A DNA stretch of 64,000 nt from Amblyornis subalaris (Eukaryota; Chordata; Aves; Passeriformes; Ptilonorhynchidae): NCBI GenBank assembly GCA_018881555.1, contig JACAXG010000164.1, forward strand, positions 1,301,747 to 1,365,746, written 5' to 3'. The notes under the pieces are model-generated. The model was not told the DNA's origin. It made no database searches and saw only the letters and a list, made by a program, of their open reading frames with translations. Every line of letters starts with the position of its first letter. Position 1 is the first letter of the stretch. The position numbers and the translations under genes are program-made. Of the stretch, positions 51,217 through 63,222 are shown one piece after another.

Positions 51217-52400
51217 AATAAAAATTTAATACTGGCACATCTATACCAACACCATCACGACATAATGCCCTGCGTTGAATTAATGTTTGATTTTGGTGAT
51301 CCATGTTACTCCACCTTGGGAGGTGATGAGTTATTGCCTTTGTATACAGCTGCAATCATTGATGCAATCGTGTGTAGTTCACGAAACAGTAACACCGATG
51401 TTGAAGATGTATCAAAATGCACTGGAATTATACCAGATGGTGATGCAAGCCTGGCAGGAACTCTTAGGGGTACCTCTGCTAATATCATCAGGATTATATG
51501 TGAAAGTCTAAGGATTTTAATTTAACCACAGGACCAAATTGTATGGTTTTGCCAGACAGTAGGACAGATTCACTTTGCATCACTTTAGAACTGTTAAAGG
51601 ATCTAGAATAAGTACACATGTAATTCATACCCTCAAAGGCACCTCATTGCAAGATAGTGTAACCTGATTTTTCACTGAAGTAGGTAAGGCAGTATAAAAT
51701 CCTGCTAATGATAAGGTATTGTAGTTTCACCTGTACATAGCCAGTAGAGATCAACCCCAAGTGTATTGTTCCGGACTGACCTCGACCAGCTGCATCAAGG
51801 TACAAAAAACCTGCTTCTTGTCTCCACAAGGATTTTACATTTAGCCAGATACCTCACAATAGCAATTTTGATGTAAAACACTTTTTTTTCAGTGAAGATA
51901 GAATCTTAACAAAAATGAGAAAAAGGCACATCATGTTTAAAGAGCAATGAATGTATGGCACAGTCCAAATGTAAACGAGAGTAGGTCTACCTCAGTCAAT
52001 TGCATTGTGAATAAGACAAAACCGAAATTTCTCCCTTTGTATTTCAACGGATTTCTAAGAGCAGCAAAATTTACAGGAGAAAATGTCAAACAAATTGGCT
52101 TCACAGATAGAAAGAGCCATATGATTTCTTTCTGTTTACAAGACGAATCTTCTGTTGCAAGAGTTAATGCGCTTTGTGAAAGTTACTATGGCATGGCTTA
52201 TAAGCTTCAGCAAGATGTGGTGGCAGTTCAGATTTCATGACAGAATGCTAACTTATCTGTGCTACTGAAAAAACTAATGAGGTGGTATATAGTTGCAGAG
52301 AAGTGTTACATGCAGTGATATGCAGGTTTTTCAGATTTTTCATTATCTGGGTAACTGTATAGATGTAAAAGTAATGAAAACCCAAAACAGGCAGCAAAAG
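51217..52400 (+). other. Unrecognised protein-like frames, possible decayed coding remnant
   Basis: An open plus-strand frame runs from about 51217 to 51525 (ATG at 51265), and a second of 97 codons runs at 51947-52240 in another phase. Between them, short stop-free stretches in the other two phases also have mixed, soluble-protein-like composition; after 52240 the second frame continues with only occasional stops. The pieces have balanced charged and hydrophobic residues rather than the low-complexity look of most frames here. I do not recognise a family. A decayed retrocopy, a viral or mobile-element remnant, or chance are all possible. No poly-A tail or splice sites support a living gene. 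Confidence 0.22.
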
Positions 52401-55400
52401 CTTAAGGCTCTAAAGCTGGAATAGAATTGTGCCAGTGTTTTCTAACAGAAATAAGATAAATTTAAGCAATCTCAGAAAAAGCCCCCGATACTCGCCCTAG
52501 GGTTTTCTGCTAGGTCTAAGGTCTCATGGGTAGCACTCAGGTGAAGATCACAATTAAGCTAACACAGGCAATTTATTCTCATGCTAGTTTTATTCGGTCG
52601 AGGCAATGGCATAATGTTAAGCAGTCTTAAGGATCCTCTTTGTTATGCTTGTTGCCTATGGCTTTTAATTGAAGGTGCTATCACAGCATCCCTATAAGAT
52701 GCCAAATGTCACGAGCAGTAGCAAGCAGGAGCACACAGTGCAGAGGGCTCTCCTGACTCCCAACTACCTTTACCGAGGACAGCAGGATGTAAGATTTAAC
52801 ACTTTTCAGTAGCTAGAGGCTTACTGAAATGAACTTCCACAATGCTGAATATAACTAAGGCTGGTATTTAACACTAGGACAAGAAAATGTTAAATAATAC
52901 CAAGTGCAAGATACTGAATGCAGAACATTTTTTAATGTGGTCACCACTGATCCAAAGAATGAAAGCTCTAAAATTGGGAATTACTTTTGTGACATACTTA
53001 TGACAGACAAAAATCATAGATGACAATAGGAAGTACTTTGTCTGGAGGTCATCTGCACCATCTATAAAGCTTCAGCAGGCACTGAATGAAACCGCTCTGC
53101 TGAAAAGTGCTCAGCACACTGCTTTGAAGAAGTAGACTAAAGGATCACTTACAATCTGTGTATCACAGTAGCACTGCCAGCTTTCTTATTACAAGAATAA
53201 GTTTTCCTACAAGTTCAAGTCGTCTTTTAACCATTTTGAAATGTAAAGATATATGAATGTTTTCATCTGTCATGCCAATCTCCTTTTCAAAGTGCTGAAT
53301 TCAAGCAGCACTATCCCGTTACTGAGTTGTAATCTCCACTCTTCTGCTTTGCAATTTACATTTTTTGTTGTTGTTTTCAGAATCAATTTTCTATCATAAG
53401 TCTGTGAGATGGCACAACTATTACAAATTGTGAATGCATAATGCCATATGTGAGGAAGGTATGAATGATCTTATATGAAGAGAAAAAAAGCAAGCAAGTA
53501 AAACATATATTAAATAATAATTTTGTCTGCTTGCTTTAACTACAACAGATACAGACAGGATGGATTCCCATATTATGCTTCTATCCAGATATGCTTCAAA
53601 ATGCTTCAAATCTTTGAATCTTAAGAAGATGGTTCATTAAAAGTCCTTGCGTGGACACAAACAACGTGTGGCTATGAGCTGGGTGTACTACAACAGCTTG
53701 TACATAAAATGTGCCACTTCTCTACTGTGATACTATTCATTTGAGGGGAAAACTCAGATTTTTAAGATGTGCATAAATATGTTTTACGAAAATAAGGGTG
53801 CTCAGACAAGAAGAGATTAAAAAGAGAAACATGAAAGGACAGAGACAGTATCTCATAAAAGAAAGAGATGTACTTAAGCATCAGCCAAATGACACTATTT
53901 TTCATATCATTTACAGTGGAAGCTTGAAGACTAAAATACTTCACAAGCCATTAGTTTCTTGGTACTCTGTGACGGATTAGAATATTTCTTAATCAAATGC
54001 TAAAGCAAAGAAGAAAGCAAAAGCCTGGATTTCAGCAAAGCTGAGTAATAGTGGAATCCAGGGATGTTCAGTGGGGATGCTATCAATAGACACATCACAG
54101 AAGCATAGAAGTGCATCAGTTTCTCAAACCTCTCAAAAAGCACCTATGCTTTTGTCCATTTCTTAGTCCAGAATTTGAAAAATCACGTTAAGAAACAAAA
54201 GTTCTGCTTTGAACTCAGGGGAGCAGATCAAAAACCCCAAAATGTTACCAGACTCAAACTACTTGCTGAAGGCTCTGGACCACGCCTTTGCCTGGAGGCA
54301 GTTTGACAGCCTACACAGCCCACCCAGAAATGGTCCTGCTCTACTGGTTAAATACTATAGGCTGCATGAGGTTTGTTGCAATGCATTAATACTACAGCAA
54401 GAAGAATAATAGAATTAAGTGTATTTAAGTTTCATTCACATTTTCATCTCATTCACACAGGATTGACATTCACAAAATTCATAGAGATAGTCACCTACAG
54501 CTTCATTGCCCACCTGGACTGTACTAGTACTCTCAACAGAAAGGGCATCAGAAGCCAAGACAAACAGGATTGGGGTGAACCATGGGTGGCCTCCCTTCAC
54601 TATATCCATGTTTCTCATCTCTTTCCCCACTATAGAAAAATATTGCCATTTTTAAGTGTAAGGAAGAAAAAAGATGTTGTAAAATAAAAATAAAATGCCA
54701 ATCACAGCAGCAGATCACCTATCTTGTCTCATTTTGTACTTCTGTTGATTGACAACCTGGTGCTCTAGTAGCATACAAAGGCAAAAAATCAGGCATTCAT
54801 TTCAAGCTGAAATGTTTGACAGATGTAACAGCTTTCTGCAATGAAACTGATGAAATCTCGAATAGTAAAGTCCATCTCCTGTACAGTAGAGAGATTAAAT
54901 TTCAACAGGCAAGGTTTACTGTTCCTAGCAGATGCAGATTTCATTTGGGTTTTTTTGGTTTTGTTTGTTTGTTTGTTTTTATTTGGTTGGGGGGTTGCTG
55001 TGTTTGTTTGTTTGTTTGTTATCTGGCAGTTGTTAAAAATATGGGAGATGACTAGGGCTTTGCAACTGGTACACAGACTATCTCCTTCTGCTCTGGATGC
55101 CGCAGACTTCAATGGGATCCATGTTTCAGGGTACTGCTGCCACAAACTGAAGGTAATTTCAAATTCTCTTACTCGTAACACTAGCACGTCACTGATATTT
55201 TGACCTGTATTTTTGCAATGGTGAAAGTGAAACAATCTGACAACTGACTGAAAATTCATACTGCTATAGACACACACCTTTTGCTAGAGAAGTAAAAGAA
55301 ACATTTTTACACTATAATGCGAATGGTCTGTACTAACGTTCGCAGAACAAGGTACCAAGGAACATGCAGTGCTGAGAAAAAACCACAAATACTCAGAACA

Positions 55401-55456
55401 GCACCAAAATAAAATAACTGATGTTTCATTGCACCATCTTCCTAAAATAGATAGCT
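52401..55456. other. Non-coding block
   Basis: Short frames only, apart from a 162-codon minus-strand and a 120-codon plus-strand frame at 54.8-55.3 kb, both of which read through the (TTTG)n tract. Plus-strand frames of 60-104 codons at 53.8-54.7 kb are unrecognised. I see no RNA gene or repeat family. Confidence 0.55.
54943..55020. repeat. (TTTG)n microsatellite
   Basis: Two clusters of TTTG units, separated by a G-rich interruption with a run of six G. It produces the N/K/T/Q-rich part of the longest minus-strand frame in the window, which is therefore not a gene. Confidence 0.92.
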
Positions 55457-55518
55457 GATGGCCAGATAACGATGGCCAGATAACAATTTAATAAAAAGTC
55501 ACAATTTAATAAAAAGTC
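55457..55518. repeat. Two back-to-back tandem duplications
   Basis: GATGGCCAGATAAC is present twice (55457-55470 and 55471-55484). It is followed, with a 2-bp overlap, by ACAATTTAATAAAAAGTC present twice (55483-55500 and 55501-55518). All copies are exact. Confidence 0.95.
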
Positions 55519-57820
55519 AGTAAGACTCTTTCTGTTGATTCAGAAGCCTTTGAATTTGAGTCATAATCTAAAGAAGACTTTCCCAAAGGCAATTGTGCAC
55601 ATACATTTTTGTGCCTGCATGCACTATGCAAATAATTCCTTCACTTAAAGAAATACATAACCTTAAAACCCTTCTCTCGACTTCGGTGAGAAAAATGGAC
55701 CGGATAATGCTCTTCATCGGGAAAGTGAAGAACATGGATCACACTGAATCATACTCTTCACTGGATGTGGGATGCATCTCACCCAACCGTGTTCATCAGC
55801 TTTGGCAATCAGCTTAAAGCACCATATTTTGTTCAAGGTGGAGTAAATCCGGAACACAGTGAAGCAGATTCGATTTGTTATACAATTAGAAGTCAGGCAA
55901 GATGAATCCCACCACAATGTCAACAGAAGCAAAATGTACTGTGTGCACAGGCACTACCAGCTAAGTATACCAGTAAAAGTTGGAAACGATACAAATGATG
56001 CCTTCTGTGAACATCATTTACAGAAATAAGGGTAGATCCACAATCAGAAGCTGAGCACCTGAAGCAACCATGATGTTCAGATGTATTCATTACATGCTGC
56101 AAGAAGAGGGGCTGGAATAACAACAGTATTCCCAAAACCTACCTCACTGAATGGAAAGCTACTAAAACCAGAAGTTAACTATCACTTCCTTTTGGGCTGT
56201 GCATCTTATTCTACGCAGGAAGGAGTTGTGCTCTTAAAATTCATTAGTCTGCACCCTTTTCTGGAGCTTCTGGACCCTTCTTGTAAAACTAAACTTTTGT
56301 GAAAACTTTCTTCCAAAAAATACTGGTAAGAGAAGATAGACCTCAGTGGTCAAAGCATTTCACCATGAAGTTCAACAGTGCTGACACAGATCATATATAG
56401 AAACATATGTATCCTATGGAACCATTACATCAGAAACACAATTGTCTCCATAACCTTATGTGTTTTGTAGGAGACAAGACACTTGCATCTATGAGGTTTA
56501 GGCATTTAAGAGATGCTTTTGCTGGCTACCAATCAACAAAAGGCTGTAAGAATGGCAAAAACTATTCACAACTGAAGCATGATCTTCCTCTTAATTTTTT
56601 CGGTGTTTTAAAGGCTGTATGAGCTTATAAGGCATAGGCTAAATTAGTTCATTTGATGAAAAATATTGTACAGGCAGATATTTAACATTTTTTAACGATT
56701 AGGAAAACCAACCACAGACTTTACTTACTAGTAACACATGAAAGCCAAGGAGGTACGAAGAACATCCTGCAGAATTACAAATGAAGTATCTGACAATTTC
56801 ACTGGAAGGAATGAGGGCGAATGAACGAGTATCAGTTTCAGGCTACAAAGTGTTTTATAAATCAATATCAATAGCGATTCTCTTTCAGCCATCAGCCAGT
56901 GAGAACATCCGATTTCATTTTCTGGACTGGGAAAAGATTGTTATTTTAAAACTCTACCTTTCTGCAAACCTGGGGGAGGCAACAAAGGAAGAAAAATCTG
57001 ACAGCTGATCCTTCCCATTTTATCAAATTCAGCTCAAAATAAATTGATTTTTGATTCACTTCACTCCTGATTAATTTTACATATGTTTTAGATTTTGGAA
57101 ATATTATCTCAACATCATTCTATTGCTTTTAGATAGAAGTTAACATTAGAAAGAGCTGCAGATGGAATAAATCAGCAGATTTACCCCAGCTTGGATTCAA
57201 CTTCAAATCCTGAACTGTTACTCTAAAAAAGGGTCCTTATATTCCTCTTGTAACAGGAAGTGTGCATTTTCCAGAACAACTTCCAAGTGCTAATATTAAT
57301 ATTTGTGCACAAAAAGTTCAGTGTGACATTTCACCAAATAAATGGCAAAGCTATAACATCAGGTCATAGGAAACTACAAATTCTACACACCAAAAAATCC
57401 TGACAAATGCTGAATTACTGAATTTTCTCTCTGTGCAACAGAAGATACAGGACAACCCATGCCAAGACTCTGAAACAAATCTGCCCCGCTAGCCACTTGC
57501 TGCAAAAGAAGGAAGAAGCAAAGAACAGGTAACTTTTGAGACTGATACAATTTAGACACCTCAGTATGACTACAAATCAGATTTCTAACTATCCTCCCCT
57601 GTCTATCACACATAATTCATGGTACACACAAAACCCGAAAATTAAATTGGGAATGCAGGCCAAATCATTCCAAGATTTGAAAGTTCAGATATTTTTAGTA
57701 AGATCAATATGAATTTTATACCGAAATTTTAGTGGCCTTTATGTTTTCCTGAAACCCAGTGGTCCCAAAAATAATATACACATGGTTTTGTATGGCTACA
57801 ACAATGTTGCTATTCAAAAC

Positions 57821-57841
57821 TATTTATTTATTTATTTATTT
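57821..57841. repeat. (TTTA)n microsatellite
   Basis: About five TTTA units. Short and AT-only. Confidence 0.85.
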
Positions 57842-60379
57842 CAAGTTTTCATCATTGCACAACCAATGAAAAAGTGTAGCAATTTAAGTTATCTTCTGGC
57901 AAAAATAGCTATCTCTGCTTCAAGAGAGCGTTTATAGCTGACTAGAAAATAATCCATTACAACAAAATTATTGCAACTCTATTAGAAAGAACTTTTTTGT
58001 ATAATATTTTAAGGGAACAGTTAACATGCATTTTGTGTCTAGACTAGCACATAAAATCTCAGTTAGGTAAGATGCTAAAGCCCCTTATGTTGCAAACATC
58101 TTTCTAAAAGATGCCAATAGAAACGAACAAAAGATGCTCTCCTTCCCCCACACTTCAGTAAAATATGATAGCATCCATTCATTTTTATCTAGAGTCTGGG
58201 AAATCTTTCCACTCAATGGAATGTTATCTCATGTACACCAGAAATTAACTGATTAAGTGCCCACATCAGTGTATCGGGATAAATCATTTTACATACATTG
58301 TGCCACAGGCTGGAAAGACAAAGAAGCAATAAAAGAAGTAATATATGATTCTATGTATGGGTTTTTTCTTCATTGAAGGCATGGACATTACAGAATCTAT
58401 GTGAGATGGTTGTACTTAAGTAGCAACTGAGGAAACTTATGAGTGTAGATTTTACAGACCACCATGAAGTTCTGTAGAAGAAGTGATACCAAAAATTCAA
58501 GTATCACCTGTAATTCCTGTTAGATCCTTCAGAACACTGTATGTACATTTTGTCAGTTAAATCCTATACGTTCAATGCAGTTAAATGGTAGAGTAAGAAG
58601 ATACAGCATCTCCCGACCTAAATGAAACTTGAACCCAGCTATTCTTGAACAGAAATTGCCCAGATGAGGATCGGTCCACAGGCATTATATATCTGGCCCT
58701 TAGGGAGTATTTATCAAGAAAAACAAGTCTATTGCAAAAGTAAGAATCCTAGAACTGATGAAGCAAAATTACTCAGCACTTGAAACCTGCACTTCAGACA
58801 GGTAGGTTGTGCCCACAAAGAGTTGCTGAATGTAAATGGGTCACAGTTTTCATATCTTTAACATCTGTTGTTTATACCCAAGAAAGCACATCAGGGGCAA
58901 GAAAATTAATTCCCCAATTGCTGTCAACTGCGTTAGGGAACAGCAATAAACAGCTTACTGTAAGCCTCTAGCTACAATAAAATTGCTGTCAATAAAGTGT
59001 GGCTGATATGGTTTTGCTGAGCTAGAAGAAGAGATTCTTTGGAAGTGGAAATCTGAAATGGAAACTAAAAAGATTCTCCGTTGTTCCTATATACAAAAAA
59101 ACATTATCACAAAATTCCAATAGCATTAAACTCTCAAGATCCAGTTCTCACTCACGTGTGTGGCACACATTTCTTAGCATATGTGAAACTTTGGCTTGGG
59201 ATATTCAGGACAGATGAGACTCCAGTGATTCTGATAAAAATCTTTTGCACAGGAAACGTTTAAAGAGAAATGAAGCTTACTAAGCTTTTACCGTCTGATC
59301 TGTATACACAAAATGTTCCCTACTCTAGTTTAGCATGTCTACTGTCACTACTGAAAATGGCATTATAGCTTAGGGTTATGTTCAGATTTCCATTATAACC
59401 CCCAGTTTTCACATGCTCTTAACTTTCTGAAAAATTCTTCTTTTCGGCTGAAATTTTCCATGCTTGGTCTCAGCTCAAAGATGAATTTCTTTAGACAGTC
59501 AAGCAAAATCTGTTAACCTATTTTTCAGTTATACTACAATAGAAAAAATACACTGTACATTTTCACAATTTCTAATATTTTAGTATAGATATATAAATAT
59601 ACAGACCTAGAAAACAATTGAATTTTACATGCAGACACTTTTCCAGATGACTAGTTCTCACCCAAGACTAATATTCATGCTAACACATAAACCAAATTAC
59701 GCATACAAAAGAATGTATGTATTTTTTATTTATACTAAGTGATGAAACAAGGCCACTAAAAATAATACTGCGTGCAGAATTGTGGAATGCTATGGTTACA
59801 GAATTTTAATATTTGCAGGTGACGTAAGCTCTGCACTGCTGTTCCAATGCAGATTTCCATCAACTTATGCACCTTGAAATTGCCACTCTCAGTGTGTCAA
59901 ATTAAGAGTCATTAATGTTTTCAGCTTTTCTTTTCTCTTACATAAACTCCAAACTTACAAATTTAAACACTCCAGAGTAAGATAAGATCAATTACATTTG
60001 CCACATAAAGCTTAAGTGATGTGCATTGATCAGCAGGAGCCTGGCTACTTGTTCCTTGATCAGGCAAGAAGTCCATTGACTGAAAAAGGAACAAAGCAAC
60101 TTCCACAGAGCTTATGTTATTGACTATAAGATTAAAAATATACTTTAGTATGGAATGTGTTTAATGTGTCATTCAAGCCCCAAATCCTTAATTTCTGCCA
60201 CTAGAACACAGAAATACAAGGATAGTGTTAACATATATTCAGCTTTCCTGAATCTACTAGAACTGTGCACATTTCCAAAATTTATAAACTATCATCTTGA
60301 TTCAGAAAAGTGCTTATAGTGTGCTTATGACTCTTTCTTGAAGACAACATCTGAAGTGACTTGGACTTTAAGGATCTGC

Positions 60380-60465
60380 TTCAGTCCTACCACATTAATG
60401 AAAGTTAAGCACATGCCTAAATGCTGTTTGATTAGGAATGAAGACTGAAGGCTTTGCCCATAACC
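60380..60465 (+). repeat. Possible worn ancient amniote repeat
   Basis: The words 'gaaagttaagcacatgccta', 'aatgctgtttgattagg' and 'gactgaaggctttgcc' resemble an old repeat of reptile and bird genomes that reads 'agttaagcacatgcttaa', 'gtgctttgctgaatagg'. It is from memory and diverged, and the family name is uncertain. Confidence 0.35.
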
Positions 60466-61109
60466 TACACTGATATATATTTTTAAACCTGTGGTTTTTG
60501 TCACTGCTGTGCTTTAAATCTGATTAAATGAAGTTGTTATAATTTAAAATTGGGATAACCACAGTAAATTGGCCCTAATTTCTTTTATTACTTAATCTAT
60601 TGTTAATCTAATGACATTGAGTAGGAGTTTTTGTCTGTTTATTTGCTTTTCAAAAGAGGTCTTTCACATAGAAGAATACAACATGTTGTCTTCTACTGTA
60701 TTTCTATGTAGCTGTTTGGTGTAACGACTTACTAATTTGAAGCGCATTTTAAAGTTCAATCAAATACTGAAAAGAACACTGATTGAGAAGCCTGCATAGA
60801 TTTCAGTATTCTTTATGAGTCATAACACTGATTTTGGAAGCTTAGCTATATAAGCTGGTGGTGTGCAACATCCTTTCCATACTTCTAATTATGTGAATTA
60901 GCATTTAGAACAATCCCAAGTTCAAGTATTCAAAAATGCTCTTTTCAGAGCATCCACCAGGTTTACTGCAAGATAGGCACTTGAAGGAGGCTTTGGTTTT
61001 TATACTGGGTACTTGTGAAACATCAGTCTGTACAATTCAAAGTGACATGTAAAGACTTAACCACAGAATTTCCACTAAATGTATTGATGATTGCACAGAA
61101 ATTGACCAT

Positions 61110-61110
<1 letters not shown>

Positions 61111-61157
<47 letters not shown>

Positions 61158-61165
61158 NAAAAAAA
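61111..61165. repeat. Long poly-A tract with an ambiguous base
   Basis: About 55 A interrupted only by an N at 61158. The sequence upstream has no AATAAA signal and no recognised retroposon body, so this is not clearly a retrotransposed tail. The N suggests that the true length is uncertain. Confidence 0.9.
61158..61158. other. Ambiguous base (N) in poly-A
   Basis: Single unresolved base within the homopolymer, most likely a sequencing or consensus artefact of the A run. Confidence 0.95.
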
Positions 61166-62944
61166 CCAAACCCTAAGAATTTTTTATTGAACAACATATT
61201 TTTTAATTCTAAAAGCTTTTTGAATTAGGACCCAGTTCTAACAGATTTCTAGGGCCACGTGCCCATCAAAAGTAACAGAATTTTGCTTGAATGAAATCCA
61301 AGTGCTGACTTAGTCTCAGTTCTTTGCTAATATTAAAGTATCTGCAAGATACATTGTGTGTGCATTTACCTTGGACAAAAAGAAATTGTAAGTAAAAGTG
61401 GAGGATGCTACTATTTCTTAAACGTATATTAATCCTACATTTCATCTTTCCCTATCTTAACATCCTCCACAACAATTCCCACATTCTTTACAAAACACAC
61501 CAGGACAACTTGCTGAATATATATGTAACTTAAATCAACATTAGATGCAGAGAAATTAGTTGTTAAACCTGAAGAAAACAGTATAAGGGCACAGAACTGT
61601 CTCTTCCTAAAGGAATTTTTAAAAATCTTTTTCAGATGCTGTGGCATTAGCACACACTACTATTCAGTAAGATCTTTAAGTCTGAATACTTTGCTTAAAG
61701 CCATACTCTATCACAAATCTAAGAAAAAGACCTATGAATGTGTATTTCAGTCTTATGCCATTGAATATTAGCTAAGATGCATCCTAATTTCAGGAATTAC
61801 AAACAGAAAAATAGGAAGACTGCTGATGATTACTATCACTGCTGGCTATACTACTCCAGCCACAACTGACTAGGAGGCATAAAAAGATTATATCCTCTAA
61901 CGCTCATCATTGTGAGGGAAAAAAACCCGACACTATCTGCGTCCTCACAGAATAAAAATATACAAGCTCAGTTTAGATAACTGTCTACATAAGAAGGAGT
62001 TGTATTTTCATTTATATATTACAATACAGCTTTTGAAGGGAGCAATTCAAATAATGTGAGTATCTACTAACTTCAAAAAGAATACACTAAGACCTCAGTG
62101 AAATTTGAATCAGGTCCACATCTAGGTATAATGATTGATATTATTATTAACTGGAGACCAGTGTATTTAACGTAACGAACACAGGTAACTCTGGAAGTAC
62201 TACCAGTTGGTTTTGTTTGGGTGTGGGAGGTTTTTTCCCCTCATGTTCTATTTCATCATGCAAAGCTTACACATCCTGTCAGGTAAATAATTTTGGGGGT
62301 TCTATGTGCTTCTAGACACTACGAGGAGTTAAGTCTGAGTTTCCCAAAAGAGTTTGTAAAGCTAATTTAAGATAAATTAAAATAATCCCAGAAGAGAAAA
62401 GGAATGTGTGGTTGGGGGGGGTTACATTTTGCAGCTAAAACTGAGGAGAAAACTTCAACCGACTAAGCACAGATTATGCAGAGCTCTTCTATAAATTTCT
62501 TGGGGTTTCTTTAAATTTGGTCTTTTTTTAACTTACGCTGACAGTATGTGTACGGTGCTGTGTAAGAGCTTGAAGATGGCTCTGGGAATATACCCTTCTT
62601 TAAAGTCCTTTAGAGGGATTAAGGTTTTGTGAGATTCTTCTGTGGTGTTTTCAGTGTCTGGTTGTAAGAAGGAGTTGTTTCACAGCAGTTACTTTAGCAG
62701 AACTGCCTCAAAAGTGCTTGTTTTATTCTTAGCATCTTGTTAGTATGACACCTTACAGACACCCAAAGTCAAGACACAGTTCTGGGAACGTCACATTCAT
62801 CTCAGATAAGGCTAATGCAACAGCAAGAGGACGACTTTATCCTAAACTTGGCTACTGTCAAAATCCTTTTGCAAAGACAAGCCTGAATGTGTCTCACTCG
62901 GTTCCCTAGGATCCACATCCCTAATAAACTCAGACAAATCACTA
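61166..62944. other. Non-coding block upstream of the CpG island
   Basis: AT-rich with frames no longer than 72 codons. A run of eight G (about 62413-62420) and a T/G-rich stretch near 62206-62240 occur. If the CpG island drives minus-strand transcription, its first intron would lie here: a donor-like CGA|GTGAGA lies on the minus strand with the exon ending near 62898. This is unproven. Confidence 0.5.
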
Positions 62945-63124
62945 TCACTCGGAGGGTACGGCGCCCGCAGGAACACGGATGCGACTCGCAGCCCCGACCG
63001 AGTCTCTGCGGCGACGGAGCTGCGAGGCAGCGGCCCCGCGAGGCCGCACACCCCGGCGCTGCCCGCTCCCGCGCCCTCTCGTCCGAGGAGAGGCTCCTCG
63101 GCCGCGGCCCGGCCCGGCCGCGCT

Positions 63125-63134
63125 CCCCGCCCCC
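63125..63134 (-). promoter_or_regulatory. GC box (SP/KLF site)
   Basis: CCCCGCCCCC on the plus strand is GGGGGCGGGG on the minus strand, a consensus SP1/KLF GC box. It is followed by another C5 run, so the minus strand here has three G runs of four or five close together and two further GGG runs nearby, making it G-quadruplex-prone. Confidence 0.65.
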
Positions 63135-63191
63135 GGCCCCCTCAGCCTCCGCAGGGCTGGCGCGGGGCCAGCGCGCGCCGCGCGGTGCCTT

Positions 63192-63208
63192 GGCGCCATC
63201 TACGGGCC
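63192..63208 (-). promoter_or_regulatory. CTCF-like motif
   Basis: The minus-strand reading GGCCCGTAGATGGCGCC fits the CTCF core GRCCASYAGRKGGCRSY at every position except one (C where the consensus has A in CCA). It includes the invariant AGATGGCGC part. It sits near the high-coordinate edge of the CpG island, a usual place for promoter-associated CTCF. Motif matches of this quality are often bound, but occupancy cannot be seen from sequence. Confidence 0.65.
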
Positions 63209-63222
63209 GCGCGCGCGCGCGC
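63208..63222. repeat. Alternating (CG)7 run
   Basis: Fifteen bases of strictly alternating C and G. This is the most favourable sequence type for left-handed Z-DNA. It directly abuts the CTCF-like motif. Confidence 0.9.

Larger units (their letters stand above)
55519..61110. other. Non-coding AT-rich block
   Basis: Plus-strand frames of 71-75 codons occur at 55593-55817, 56081-56302, 56407-56622 and 56781-57008. They are not flanked by convincing splice sites and have no domain I recognise. A (TTTA)n tract and a possible worn repeat are listed separately. Nothing else is supported. Confidence 0.55.

Noticed and set aside
53039..53060. 'ctggaggtcatctgcacc' resembling an internal CR1 phrase
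   Set aside because: Match is limited to one short phrase; the expected flanking CR1 words are absent.
54789..55277. Longest open frame (162 codons, minus strand)
   Set aside because: Its centre is a translated (TTTG)n microsatellite (K/N/T/Q-rich), an equally long plus-strand frame overlaps it, and no domain or splice context supports a gene.
58348..58356. ATTCTATG word like the CR1 tail
   Set aside because: Single copy with no CR1 sequence upstream.
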